Under the pieces are notes generated by a model, which saw only the letters and a program-made list of their open reading frames with translations, made no database searches and was not told the origin of the DNA. 64,000 nt of DNA from Promicromonosporaceae bacterium (lineage in GTDB: Bacteria; Actinomycetota; Actinomycetes; Actinomycetales; Cellulomonadaceae): NCBI GenBank assembly GCA_009783295.1, contig WRHK01000002.1, positions 1 through 64,000 on the forward strand, read 5' to 3'. Every line of letters starts with the position of its first letter. The first letter of the stretch is position 1. Both the position numbers and the translations under genes were made by a program. Positions 27,390-35,603 of this stretch are shown here, piece after piece.

Positions 27390-28154
27390 TCAGCCCGCCC
27401 GTTCGGCCGCCTTGCGCGCGATGTACGCCTCGACGCCGTCGAGGAGGATCTGGAGCCCGAAACCGACGTCGTCCTGCTCGGGAGCCGACGGCTCCTCGGC
27501 GGTCGCCATCGCGGCGAACAGGTGCGGGTAGTGCGCGGGGTCGGCCCACCGCTGGAGCGTCGCCTCGAGGTCGTCGTACGGGTTCTCGTCCGCGGCGAGC
27601 GTCTCGGCCTGGACGCGGGCCTCGCCGAGCACGTGCTGGGCCATCGCGCCGATGAGCGTGAGCTTCTCGCCACCGGCCAGCGGCAGCCCCTCCAGGAGCC
27701 GGAACGCCTGGTCGATCCAGCGCAGCCGGCGGGGGCCGGGCAGCACCGTCGTCAGCGGCAGGTCGAGGAACCACGGCCGCTGCACGACCATGTCGATCTG
27801 GGCGCGCATCCACAGCTCGAGCCCGGCGCGCCAGCCGATGCCGTCCGGGATCGTGGGCGGGTCGACGGCGATCGTGTCCGAGATCCGGGCCAGCAGCTCG
27901 TCCTTGCCGCTCACGTGCCGGTACAGCGCCATCGGCGTGACGCCGAGCGCCTTGCCCAGGCGGGCCATGGAGACCGCGGCGATGCCCTCGGCGTCGGCGA
28001 GCTCGATCGCTGCATCGACGATCCGGTCCACGCTCAGCGTGGGGCGGGGGCCGCGCCGTGACGGCGTCGGCGGCGCCCACAGGCGGCTGACCAGGCTCTC
28101 CGTGCCCGTCGTCGCCTCAGCCTCGGGAGCGGTGCGCTCGTCGTCGGTGCTCAT
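27390..28154 (-). CDS. TetR family transcriptional regulator
   Basis: 254 residues. The helix-turn-helix is at about 50-95: IVDAAIELADAEGIAAVSMARLGKALG then TPMALYRHVSGKDELL, the TetR/TetR_C class related to tetracycline repressors. An acidic, Ala-rich N-terminal 40 residues precede it. GGAGG 3 nt upstream supports the ATG at 28154. It is divergent from the DrrAB-type exporter with a 27-bp inverted repeat between them, so it most likely represses both directions. Confidence 0.9.
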   Translation of the reverse strand: MSTDDERTAPEAEATTGTESLVSRLWAPPTPSRRGPRPTLSVDRIVDAAIELADAEGIAAVSMARLGKALGVTPMALYRHVSGKDELLARISDTIAVDPPTIPDGIGWRAGLELWMRAQIDMVVQRPWFLDLPLTTVLPGPRRLRWIDQAFRLLEGLPLAGGEKLTLIGAMAQHVLGEARVQAETLAADENPYDDLEATLQRWADPAHYPHLFAAMATAEEPSAPEQDDVGFGLQILLDGVEAYIARKAAERAG

Positions 28155-28218
28155 GGCCCTCCTCGCCGTCCTGCGTGCCGTGCCCATCGTCGGTCGACGG
28201 ACCCCTTGACACCTTCCG

Positions 28219-28245
28219 TGTATACCGCAAACAATGCGGTATACA
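28219..28245. promoter_or_regulatory. TetR-type operator, 10-bp arms with 7-bp spacer
   Basis: TGTATACCGC and GCGGTATACA are perfectly complementary, separated by AAACAAT. It lies between the divergent TetR and exporter genes and just after a TTGACA hexamer at 28206-28211, so a bound repressor would cover the promoter. Confidence 0.75.
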
Positions 28246-28303
28246 TCGTAAACAGTGGATGCCGTAGACGGTAAGGCGTCCGCTGACGACCACAGGAGGG
28301 GAC

Positions 28304-29269
28304 ATGAAGGACGTCATCGTCCGCGCCGAGGGCCTGCGCAAGGCCTACGGCAGCGGCACCGGCCGCGTCGAGGTGCTCGGCGGGCTCGACCTCACGCTGC
28401 ACCAGGGCGAGGTGCTCGCCCTGCTCGGCCCCAACGGGGCCGGAAAGACCACCACCGTGAGGATCCTGTCGACGCTGCTCGCGCCCGACGCCGGCACCGC
28501 CACGGTCGCGGGCCTCGACGTCGTGCGCGACGCCCACCGGGTGCGCAGGCTCGTGAGCCTCACCGGCCAGCAGGTCGCCCTCGACCTCAAGCAGACCGGG
28601 CTGGAGAACCTCACGATGATCGCCCGCCTCGCCCGAACGCCCCGCCGCGAGGTGCGCGGGCGCGTCGCCGAGCTGCTCGACGCCGTGGGGCTCACCGACG
28701 TCGCCGGCCGGCGTGTCGACACGTACTCCGGCGGCATGCGCCGCCGCCTCGACCTCGCCGCCGGGCTCGTGGCCCGCCCCCGGGTGCTGTTCCTCGACGA
28801 GCCGTCCACGGGCCTCGACCCGCGCAGCCGGCGCTCGCTGTGGGACCTGGTGCGTGACGTCGTCGCCGGCGGCACCTCGCTGTTCCTCACCACGCAGTAC
28901 CTCGAGGAGGCCGACGAGCTCGCCGACCGCATCGCCCTCATCGACGGTGGCCGCGTCGCCGCCGAGGGCACCGCCGACCAGCTCAAGCGGCAGGTGGGCC
29001 AGGCGCGCGTCGAGCTCGACCTCGCCGACCCGGCCGCCGCCCTCCGCGTCCGCACGGCCCTCGCCGTGGCCGGGTCCGGCGACGGCTCGCTCGTCTCCGT
29101 GCCCACCGACGGCTCCGTCGCCCACGTGCGCGAGCTGCTCGCCCGCGTCGAGGCCACCGGCGTCGTCCCGGCGTCGTGGGCCCTGCGCGAGCCCACGCTC
29201 GACGACGTCTTCCTCACCCTCACCGGCCACGCGGCCGCCACCACCCAGACCGAGGAGAAGGCCGCATGA
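28304..29269 (+). CDS. daunorubicin-resistance-type ABC ATPase (DrrA-like)
   Basis: 321 residues. Walker A GPNGAGKTTT near 47, Q-loop TGQQVALD, signature YSGGMRRRLDLA, Walker B LFLDEPSTGLDP and H-loop-region TTQYLEEADELADR, typical of DrrA family exporters. The C-terminal domain ends with EPTLDDVFLTLTGH, the family's CREEM-like tail. AGGAGGGG precedes the ATG. It overlaps the permease by ATGA. Confidence 0.93.
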   Translation: MKDVIVRAEGLRKAYGSGTGRVEVLGGLDLTLHQGEVLALLGPNGAGKTTTVRILSTLLAPDAGTATVAGLDVVRDAHRVRRLVSLTGQQVALDLKQTGLENLTMIARLARTPRREVRGRVAELLDAVGLTDVAGRRVDTYSGGMRRRLDLAAGLVARPRVLFLDEPSTGLDPRSRRSLWDLVRDVVAGGTSLFLTTQYLEEADELADRIALIDGGRVAAEGTADQLKRQVGQARVELDLADPAAALRVRTALAVAGSGDGSLVSVPTDGSVAHVRELLARVEATGVVPASWALREPTLDDVFLTLTGHAAATTQTEEKAA

Positions 29270-30084
29270 GCGCCCTCGCCACCTACCCCAGCAGCCCGGC
29301 TGGCACCGTCCGCGACGCCCTCTCGGACACCGCGACGATGGTGGGCCGCTCGGTGCGGCTCGCCACGCGCGACGTCGACTCGATGATCACCGCGGCCGTG
29401 CTGCCCGTGGTGATCCTGCTGATGTTCACGTTCGTGTTCGGCGGCGCCATCCACGTCGGCGTCGGCTACGTGCAGTACGCGACGCCCGGGATCATCCTGC
29501 TCTGCGCCGGGTTCGGCGCCGCCAACACCGCCATGGCCGTCGAGCAGGACATGTCCGGCGGGATGGTCGACAGGCTGCGCTCGCTCCCGATGACGTCGTG
29601 GACGTTCGTGCTCGGCCACGTGGTGGCGTCGCTCGCCAAGACGCTGATGACGACCGCGATCCTGTTCGGCGTGGCCGTCGCGATCGGGTTCCGCCCGACC
29701 GCCGGGCTGCTCGGCTGGCTGGGCGCCGTCGGGCTGCTGCTGCTGTTCGTGCACGCCATCGCCTGGGCCGCGGCGTTCACCGGCCTCATGGTGCGCTCGC
29801 CCGACGCCGCCAGCGGGTTCAGCTTCGGGGTGATGTTCCTGCCGTACGTGTCCAGCGCGTTCGTGCCGGTGCACACCATGCCGACGTGGCTGCGCGGGTT
29901 CGCCGAGCACCAGCCCGTGACGCCGCTCATCGAGGCGGTGCGCGGGCTGCTCGTGCCCGGGTCGCCCGGCGCGGTGACCGGCGACCGGCTGGGCTCGACG
30001 GCACTGCTCGCCGTCGTCTGGTGCCTCGGCATCGCCCTGGTGTTCGCCGTCGGCGCGGGACTGGCGTTCCGCCGGCGGCGCTGA
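29266..30084 (+). CDS. ABC-2 type permease (DrrB-like)
   Basis: 272 residues, six membrane helices. MSGGMVDRLRSLPMTSWTFVLGHV is the conserved cytoplasmic loop of DrrB/ABC-2 permeases, followed by a periplasmic PVHTMPTWLRGFAEHQPVTPLIEAVRGLL signature. With the coupled ATPase it forms an exporter for hydrophobic compounds. A strong hairpin follows the gene. Confidence 0.92.
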   Translation: MSALATYPSSPAGTVRDALSDTATMVGRSVRLATRDVDSMITAAVLPVVILLMFTFVFGGAIHVGVGYVQYATPGIILLCAGFGAANTAMAVEQDMSGGMVDRLRSLPMTSWTFVLGHVVASLAKTLMTTAILFGVAVAIGFRPTAGLLGWLGAVGLLLLFVHAIAWAAAFTGLMVRSPDAASGFSFGVMFLPYVSSAFVPVHTMPTWLRGFAEHQPVTPLIEAVRGLLVPGSPGAVTGDRLGSTALLAVVWCLGIALVFAVGAGLAFRRRR

Positions 30085-30094
30085 CCGCGCAGCC

Positions 30095-30139
30095 ACGACG
30101 AGAGCCCCCGGCCGGCACGGTCCGGGGGGCTCTCGTCGT
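30095..30139 (+). terminator. terminator after the DrrAB-type operon
   Basis: ACGACGAGAGCCCCC pairs perfectly with GGGGGCTCTCGTCGT (15 bp) around a GC-rich loop. There is no long T-run, as is common in high-GC actinobacteria. Confidence 0.75.
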
Positions 30140-30144
30140 CCCCG

Positions 30145-30150
30145 TACGCT
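30145..30150 (+). promoter_or_regulatory. -10 box TACGCT of a leaderless trmB promoter
   Basis: TACGCT ends 6 bp before the trmB GTG; no ribosome-binding site is present. Confidence 0.5.
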
Positions 30151-30156
30151 GGTGCG

Positions 30157-30900
30157 GTGCCCGAGCCGATCTCCGACGCCCCCACCTTCCGCAAGCAGCC
30201 GGTGAGCTTCGTGCGCCGCAGCGGACGCCTCACCGGCAGCCAGCAGAAGGCGTGGGACGAGCGCCGGGACGCCTACCTGGTCGACGTGCCCCGGCACATC
30301 GCGGGCACCTCCGTGGCCCTCGACTGGACGTTCGACGCCCCCGCCGTGTTCGGCCGGACGGCGCCGCTGGTCGTCGAGATCGGGTCCGGGCAGGGCGAGA
30401 ACGTCGTCGCGGCCGCCGCCGCCCACCCCGAGCGCGACCACCTGGCCCTCGAGGTCTACACACCCGGGCTCGCCCAGACGGTGGTGCGCGCCGGCCAGCA
30501 GAACGACCGCGCTGGGCTCACCAACCTGCGCCTGCTCCAGGTCAACGCCGCCGAGCTGCTCGCCACGGCCCTGCCGGAGAGCAGCGTCGAGGAGCTCTGG
30601 GTGTTCTTCCCCGACCCCTGGCACAAGTCTCGCCACCACAAGCGCCGCCTCATCACCTCGGAGTTCGCGGCGCTCGCCGCCCGCGTGCTCCGGCCGGGCG
30701 GCCGGTGGCGCCTGGCCACCGACTGGGCCGAGTACGCCGAGCAGATGCTCGAGGTGGGCGAGGCGAGCCCCGACTTCACCAACGCGCACGGGCCCGGCGC
30801 CGTCGCGCCGCGCTTCGAGGGCCGCGTGCTGACGGCGTTCGAGCGCAAGGGCCTGGACGCCGGCCGGACGGTCACTGACCTGGAGTACGTGCGCGCCTGA
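30157..30900 (+). CDS. trmB: tRNA (guanine-N7-)-methyltransferase
   Basis: 247-residue SAM-dependent enzyme forming m7G46 in tRNA variable loops. VVEIGSGQGENVV is the SAM-binding motif I, LALEVYTPGL follows, and VFFPDPWHKSRHHKRRL is the diagnostic TrmB motif for substrate recognition. FERKGL near the C-terminus is also typical. Single gene between two operons. Confidence 0.96.
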   Translation: MPEPISDAPTFRKQPVSFVRRSGRLTGSQQKAWDERRDAYLVDVPRHIAGTSVALDWTFDAPAVFGRTAPLVVEIGSGQGENVVAAAAAHPERDHLALEVYTPGLAQTVVRAGQQNDRAGLTNLRLLQVNAAELLATALPESSVEELWVFFPDPWHKSRHHKRRLITSEFAALAARVLRPGGRWRLATDWAEYAEQMLEVGEASPDFTNAHGPGAVAPRFEGRVLTAFERKGLDAGRTVTDLEYVRA

Positions 30901-30972
30901 CTGTTGCTTGCGTCACACCTGGACGCTGCGGCATCGTGTCCCCCCGAGCGGGCCCAGCGTCGGGTCCGCGCA

Positions 30973-30994
30973 CGGCGCGCAACGGTGCGCGCCG
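30973..30994 (+). other. 5'-leader hairpin before the DUF485-symporter operon
   Basis: CGGCGCGCA and TGCGCGCCG pair perfectly around ACGG, 30 bp before the DUF485 start. It may be a leftover terminator of trmB or a leader structure; no known riboswitch is recognised. Confidence 0.4.
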
Positions 30995-31024
30995 GGACTG
31001 CCGACTCATGCCAACGGAGGCATC

Positions 31025-31363
31025 ATGGCCGACACCGCCGAAGCAACCGGCGAGACCGCCTATCAGCGCGTCGAGAGATCCGAGGAGTTCCAGGGCCTGC
31101 GCCGCAGGTTCCGGTCGTTCGTCTTCCCGCTGACGGCGCTGTTCCTCGTCTGGTACTTCGCCTACGTGCTGCTCGCCAGCTACGCGCACGACTTCATGAG
31201 CACCCGCGTCGGTGACACCACCATCACCGTGGGCCTGCTGTTCGGGCTGGGCCAGTTCGTGACCACGTTCGTCATCACGATGGTCTACGCGCGCTGGGCC
31301 AACCGGACCTTCGACCCCCAGGCCGAGGCGCTCCGCGCCGGCATCGAGGAGGGCGACCTGTGA
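31025..31363 (+). CDS. DUF485 membrane protein (YjcH-like)
   Basis: 112 residues with two membrane helices (about 37-58 and 72-97) and conserved FRSFVFPLTALFLVWYF. DUF485 proteins are nearly always encoded just upstream of ActP-type acetate symporters, as here. GGAGG is 4 nt before the ATG. It overlaps the symporter gene by GTGA. It probably modulates or assembles with the symporter. Confidence 0.92.
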   Translation: MADTAEATGETAYQRVERSEEFQGLRRRFRSFVFPLTALFLVWYFAYVLLASYAHDFMSTRVGDTTITVGLLFGLGQFVTTFVITMVYARWANRTFDPQAEALRAGIEEGDL

Positions 31364-32985
31364 GCACCGCGCCCCTCCACCTGGCTGCCGCCACCAACGT
31401 CGGCAACCCCGCCGTCAACATCTCGATCTTCGCCGCGTTCGTCGTGGTGACGCTCGTCATCGTGCTGCGTGCCTCGCGCAACAACCGGTCCGCCGCCGAC
31501 TTCTACGCCGGTGGCCGCAGCTTCACGGGCATGCAGAACGGCATCGCCATCTCGGGCGACTACCTGTCCGCGGCGTCGTTCCTGGGCATCTGCGGCGCCA
31601 TCGCCGTCAACGGCTACGACGGGTTCCTCTACTCGATCGGGTTCCTGGTGGCGTGGCTCGTCGCGCTGCTGCTGGTCGCCGAGCTGCTGCGCAACACCGG
31701 CCGGTTCACCATGGCGGACGTCCTGTCGTTCCGGCTGCGGCAGCGCCCCGTGCGCATGGCCGCGGCCGTCGCCACGCTGCTGGTGGTCTTCTTCTACCTG
31801 CTCGCCCAGATGGCGGGCGCGGGCGGCCTGGTGGCGCTGCTGCTCGGCATCGACGGCACGGCCGCCAAGAACGTCGTCATCGCCGTCGTCGGGGCGCTGA
31901 TGATCGTGTACGTGCTGGTGGGCGGCATGAAGGGCACCACCTGGGTGCAGATCATCAAGGCCGTGCTGCTGATCGTCGGCGCGTTCGTGATGACCATCTG
32001 GGCGCTCGCCCACTTCGGCTTCTCGCTCTCCGACCTGTTCCAGGGCGCCGTCGACAAGGCCGGCGACACCGGCGCGGCACTGCTCGAGCCCGGCAAGCAG
32101 TACGGCGCGACGTCGGCGTCCAAGCTGAGCTTCATCTCGCTCGCGCTCGCCCTGGTGCTCGGCACCGCCGGCCTGCCGCACGTGCTCATGCGCTTCTACA
32201 CCGTCCCGACGGCCAAGGAGGCCCGCAAGTCGGTGGTCTGGGCCATCTGGCTGATCGGGATCTTCTACCTGTTCACGCTCGTGCTCGGGTACGGCGCCGG
32301 CGCCCTGGTGGGCCCGCAGGCGATCCTCGCGGCTCCCGGCGGCGTCAACTCGGCGGCCCCGCTGCTGGCGTTCGCGCTGGGCGGCGAGGTGCTGCTCGGC
32401 ATCATCGCGGCCGTCGCCTTCGCGACGATCCTCGCCGTCGTCGCCGGCCTGACCATCACCGCCGCGGCGTCGTTCTCGCACGACATCTACGCCAACGTCA
32501 TCAAGAAGGGGGCAGTGAACGCCGACGGCGAGGTGCGCGTCGCGCGCTGGACGGTCGTGGTCATCGGGGCCATCGCCATCGTGGGCGGCATCTACGCCCA
32601 GAAGCAGAACGTGGCGTTCCTCGTGGCCCTGGCGTTCGCCGTCGCGGCGTCGGCGAACCTGCCCACCATCGTGTTCTCCCTGTTCTGGAAGCGGTTCAAC
32701 ACCAGCGGCGCGGTGTGGAGCATCTACGGCGGCCTCGTCTCCTGCATCCTGCTCATCGTGTTCTCGCCCGTGGTGTCCGGGGCCGAGACGTCGATGTTCC
32801 CGACGGCCGACTTCGCCTGGTTCCCGCTCACCAACCCTGGCCTCGTGTCGATCCCCCTGGGCTTCGTCCTGGCGATCGCCGGCACGCTCCTCTCGAAGGA
32901 GCAGCCGCACCCGGAGAAGTTCGCGGAGATGGAGGTCCGCGCCCTGACGGGAGCAGGCGCGGAACGCGCGGAGACGCGCCACTGA
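31360..32985 (+). CDS. actP: cation/acetate symporter (SSS family, ActP-like)
   Basis: 541 residues, about 13 membrane helices. SADFYAGGRSFTGMQNGIAISGDYLSAASFLGICG is the sodium:solute symporter signature region specific to ActP proteins. LPHVLMRFYTVP and the AASANLPTIVFSLFWKRFN segments match acetate/short-chain monocarboxylate carriers. Coupled to DUF485. The substrate is inferred as acetate or a related acid such as propionate or pyruvate. The gene ends 16 bp before a 20-bp-period repeat array shared with convergent map. Confidence 0.9.
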   Translation: MSTAPLHLAAATNVGNPAVNISIFAAFVVVTLVIVLRASRNNRSAADFYAGGRSFTGMQNGIAISGDYLSAASFLGICGAIAVNGYDGFLYSIGFLVAWLVALLLVAELLRNTGRFTMADVLSFRLRQRPVRMAAAVATLLVVFFYLLAQMAGAGGLVALLLGIDGTAAKNVVIAVVGALMIVYVLVGGMKGTTWVQIIKAVLLIVGAFVMTIWALAHFGFSLSDLFQGAVDKAGDTGAALLEPGKQYGATSASKLSFISLALALVLGTAGLPHVLMRFYTVPTAKEARKSVVWAIWLIGIFYLFTLVLGYGAGALVGPQAILAAPGGVNSAAPLLAFALGGEVLLGIIAAVAFATILAVVAGLTITAAASFSHDIYANVIKKGAVNADGEVRVARWTVVVIGAIAIVGGIYAQKQNVAFLVALAFAVAASANLPTIVFSLFWKRFNTSGAVWSIYGGLVSCILLIVFSPVVSGAETSMFPTADFAWFPLTNPGLVSIPLGFVLAIAGTLLSKEQPHPEKFAEMEVRALTGAGAERAETRH

Positions 32986-33000
32986 CCAGGCCCACCAACC

Positions 33001-33130
33001 CGCGAGATAGAGCCCCCCCCCGCGAGCTAGAGCGGCCCCCCGCGAGTTAGAGCGGGCCCGCGCGAGTTAGAGCCCAGGCTCTAACTCGCGGGAACGGGCT
33101 CTAACTCGCGAACCAGCGCTCTATCTCGCG
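33001..33130. repeat. 20-bp-period array: four direct then three inverted CGAGNTAGAGC units
   Basis: CGAG cores start at 33003, 33023, 33043 and 33063, and inverted CTA cores at 33081, 33101 and 33121, all steps exactly 20 bp. The last inverted unit encodes the final Ala-Arg and the TAG stop of map. The array lies between convergent actP and map, the same position and architecture as 12861-13106. Confidence 0.92.
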
Positions 33131-33900
33131 GTGAGGATGATCGGCCCGTCCTCCGTGATGGCGATCGTGTGCTCGCTGTGCGCCCCGCGCGAGCCGTCCA
33201 CCGACCGGAGCGTCCAGCCGTCCGGGTCGGTGTAGATCTCGTCGGTCGTCTCGAGGAACCACGGCTCCACGGCGATGACCAGGCCCGGCCGCAGCGGGAA
33301 CCCGCGCCCGGGGCGCCCGTCGTTGGGCACGTGCGGGTCGCCGTGCATGGTGCGCCCGACGCCGTGGCCGCCGAAGTCGGTGTTGATCTCGTACCCGGCC
33401 GCGTGCGCCACGGCGGCGATGGCCGCGGAGATGTCGCCGATCTTGTGGCCCACGGTCGCGGCGGCGATGCCGGCCTCGAGGGCCTGCTCGGTGGTGCGGA
33501 TGAGCTTGAGGTCCGCCTCGAGCCGCTCGGCGTCGGGGGCGTTCCCGACGACGACGGACAGCGCCGAGTCGGAGACCCACCCGTCGACGGACGCGGCGAA
33601 GTCGACGGAGAGCAGGTCGCCGTCGCGCAGCACGTAGTCGTGGGGCAGCCCGTGCAGCACGGCGTCGTTCACGGACGTGCAGATCACCTTGCCGAACGGC
33701 ATGGCGCCGAACGACGGGTGGTAGTCGATGTAGCAGGACTCGCCTCCGCGGTCCTTGATCATGCGGTGGGCGATCGCGTCGATCTCCAGCAGGTTGACGC
33801 CCGGCTTCGCGGCGTCCCGGCAGGCGAGCAGCACGTCGGCCACGAACCGTCCCGCCGGTCGCATCTGCTCGATCTCAGCGGGGGTTCTCAGCTCGATCAT
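33121..33900 (-). CDS. map: methionine aminopeptidase, type I
   Basis: 259-residue metalloprotease removing N-terminal Met from nascent proteins. The five metal ligands are recognisable in order: two Asp in SVDFAASVDGWVSDSA, His in GGHGVGRTMH, Glu in AVEPWF and Glu in AHSEHTIAI. AGGA precedes the ATG at 33900; a longer frame to 33927 lacks support. A second map, usual in actinobacteria near secY, may exist elsewhere. The stop codon is part of a repeat unit. Confidence 0.96.
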   Translation of the reverse strand: MIELRTPAEIEQMRPAGRFVADVLLACRDAAKPGVNLLEIDAIAHRMIKDRGGESCYIDYHPSFGAMPFGKVICTSVNDAVLHGLPHDYVLRDGDLLSVDFAASVDGWVSDSALSVVVGNAPDAERLEADLKLIRTTEQALEAGIAAATVGHKIGDISAAIAAVAHAAGYEINTDFGGHGVGRTMHGDPHVPNDGRPGRGFPLRPGLVIAVEPWFLETTDEIYTDPDGWTLRSVDGSRGAHSEHTIAITEDGPIILTAR

Positions 33901-34133
33901 CGGGGTCCTCTTCCTCCACCAGCGCACTGGTCCAGTCTGCCGGGTTCGATCCTATGGTTCGCGTTCAACCCGATGTTGCGGGTTGGTCACAACTTCGGCT
34001 CGTAAACGGCTAGAACGCTGATTTCGTACGTGAACGCTTGCGCTGGCTCTCAGAAGGCGGTCAGGTGGACCACGGGGTGTTCCACACCACATCGCAACCC
34101 CGCCACAGGAGCTTGGGAGTTGGAGGCATGACG

Positions 34134-35528
34134 ATGACGACACGCACGACGACCCGCACCCGCCGACGCCGCAGGATGCTCGCCGCCGGCGCGAGCACGG
34201 CGGTCGCCGCGCTCGCGCTGGCCGCTTGCGGCGGGGGAGGCGGTGGTGGCGGCGCGACGTCGGCCGCGTCCCAGTACCCGATCGACTGCTCGGCGTACAA
34301 GGCGTTCGGCGACCTCAAGGGCAAGTCGGTCTCCGTGTACACCTCGATCACGGACACCGAGGGCGACGCGCAGCAGCGCTCCTACAAGGCGTGGGAGGAC
34401 TGCACCGGCGTCACCATCAACTACGAGGGCTCGCGCGAGTTCGAGGCCCAGCTGCTGGTGCGCCTCCAGGCGGGCAACCAGCCGGACATCGCCTACCTGC
34501 CGCAGCCCGGCCTGCTGAACACCGTCGTCAACGACTTCCCCGACAAGATCAAGCCTGCTCCCCAGCAGACCGCCGACAACGTCGACAAGTACTTCAGCAA
34601 GTCCTGGAAGGACTACGGGACGGTCAACGGGAAGTTCTACGCCGCCCCCCTGGGTGCGAACGTGAAGTCGTTCGTCTGGTACTCGCCGCAGGACTTCAAG
34701 GACAACGGCTACAAGGTGCCCGAGACGTGGTCCGACCTGCTCGCGCTGACCAAGACGATGCACGACAAGGCGAACGGCCCGGTCTGGTGCGCCGGCATCG
34801 AGTCGGGTGACGCCACGGGCTGGCCGGGCACCGACTGGATCGAGGACATGATGCTCCGCACGGCGGGGCCGGACATGTACGACAAGTGGTGGCAGCACAA
34901 GATCCCGTTCAACGACCCGAGCGTCGTCAAGGCCTTCGACGAGGCCGGCAAGGTGCTCCAGAACGCCGACTACGTCAACGCCGGCCTGGGCGGCATCGAC
35001 TCGATCGCCACGACGCCGTGGACCGACGCCGGCTTCGGCCTGCTGGACGGCACGTGCGAGCTGAGCCGCGCGGCGAACTTCTACGCCGCCAACTGGCCGG
35101 CGGGCACCAAGGTGGGCGAGAACGGCGACGTCTTCGCCTTCTACCTGCCCACCGACCAGACCGACATCAAGCCGGTCGCCGTGGGCGGCGAGTTCGTGGC
35201 GGCGTTCGCCGACCGCCCGGAGGTCCAGGCCTTCCAGACGTTCCTGTCGAGCGCCGACTGGGCCAACTCCAAGGCCGTCGCGACGCCCGACGGCGGCTGG
35301 GTCAGCGCGAACACGGGCCTCAAGCCGGGGCTGCTGGCCTCCGAGCTCGACAAGAAGTCGGCGGAGATCCTCGCCGACCCGAAGGCGGTCGCCCGGTTCG
35401 ACGCCTCCGACCTGATGCCCGGCCCCGTCGGCGCCGGAACCTTCTGGAAGGGGATGGTCGACTGGTTCACCGGCAAGTCGACGCAGCAGGTGGTCGACGC
35501 GGTCGAGGCGAGCTGGCCGAAGTCCTGA
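34134..35528 (+). CDS. alpha-glucoside ABC transporter solute-binding lipoprotein (AglE-like)
   Basis: 464-residue extracellular binding protein of family 1. A Sec/lipoprotein signal (RRRRRMLAAG...ALALAACGGGG) puts the lipidated Cys in LAAC near residue 30, followed by a Gly linker. VSVYTSITDTEGD, YEGSREFEAQLLVRLQAGNQPDIAYLPQPG and the C-terminal helix fit AglE/ThuE-type proteins for alpha-glucosides (maltose, trehalose, sucrose). GGAGG at 34122-34126 is 7 nt from the ATG at 34134 but only 1 nt from the ATG at 34128, deciding the start. CGCTTGCG near 34036 could be part of a LacI-type operator. Confidence 0.88.
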   Translation: MTTRTTTRTRRRRRMLAAGASTAVAALALAACGGGGGGGGATSAASQYPIDCSAYKAFGDLKGKSVSVYTSITDTEGDAQQRSYKAWEDCTGVTINYEGSREFEAQLLVRLQAGNQPDIAYLPQPGLLNTVVNDFPDKIKPAPQQTADNVDKYFSKSWKDYGTVNGKFYAAPLGANVKSFVWYSPQDFKDNGYKVPETWSDLLALTKTMHDKANGPVWCAGIESGDATGWPGTDWIEDMMLRTAGPDMYDKWWQHKIPFNDPSVVKAFDEAGKVLQNADYVNAGLGGIDSIATTPWTDAGFGLLDGTCELSRAANFYAANWPAGTKVGENGDVFAFYLPTDQTDIKPVAVGGEFVAAFADRPEVQAFQTFLSSADWANSKAVATPDGGWVSANTGLKPGLLASELDKKSAEILADPKAVARFDASDLMPGPVGAGTFWKGMVDWFTGKSTQQVVDAVEASWPKS

Positions 35529-35537
35529 CGTACCGCA

Positions 35538-35569
35538 CGGGGCCGGGGACCTGAGGGTCCCCGGCCCCG
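35538..35569 (+). terminator. intra-operonic hairpin between binding protein and permeases
   Basis: CGGGGCCGGGGACC pairs perfectly with GGTCCCCGGCCCCG over a TGAG loop (14 bp). Without a T-run it may terminate only partly or protect the upstream mRNA, giving more binding protein than permease. Confidence 0.65.
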
Positions 35570-35603
35570 CCGTACCCGCGCGCCCACCGAAGGAGGTTCG
35601 ACC

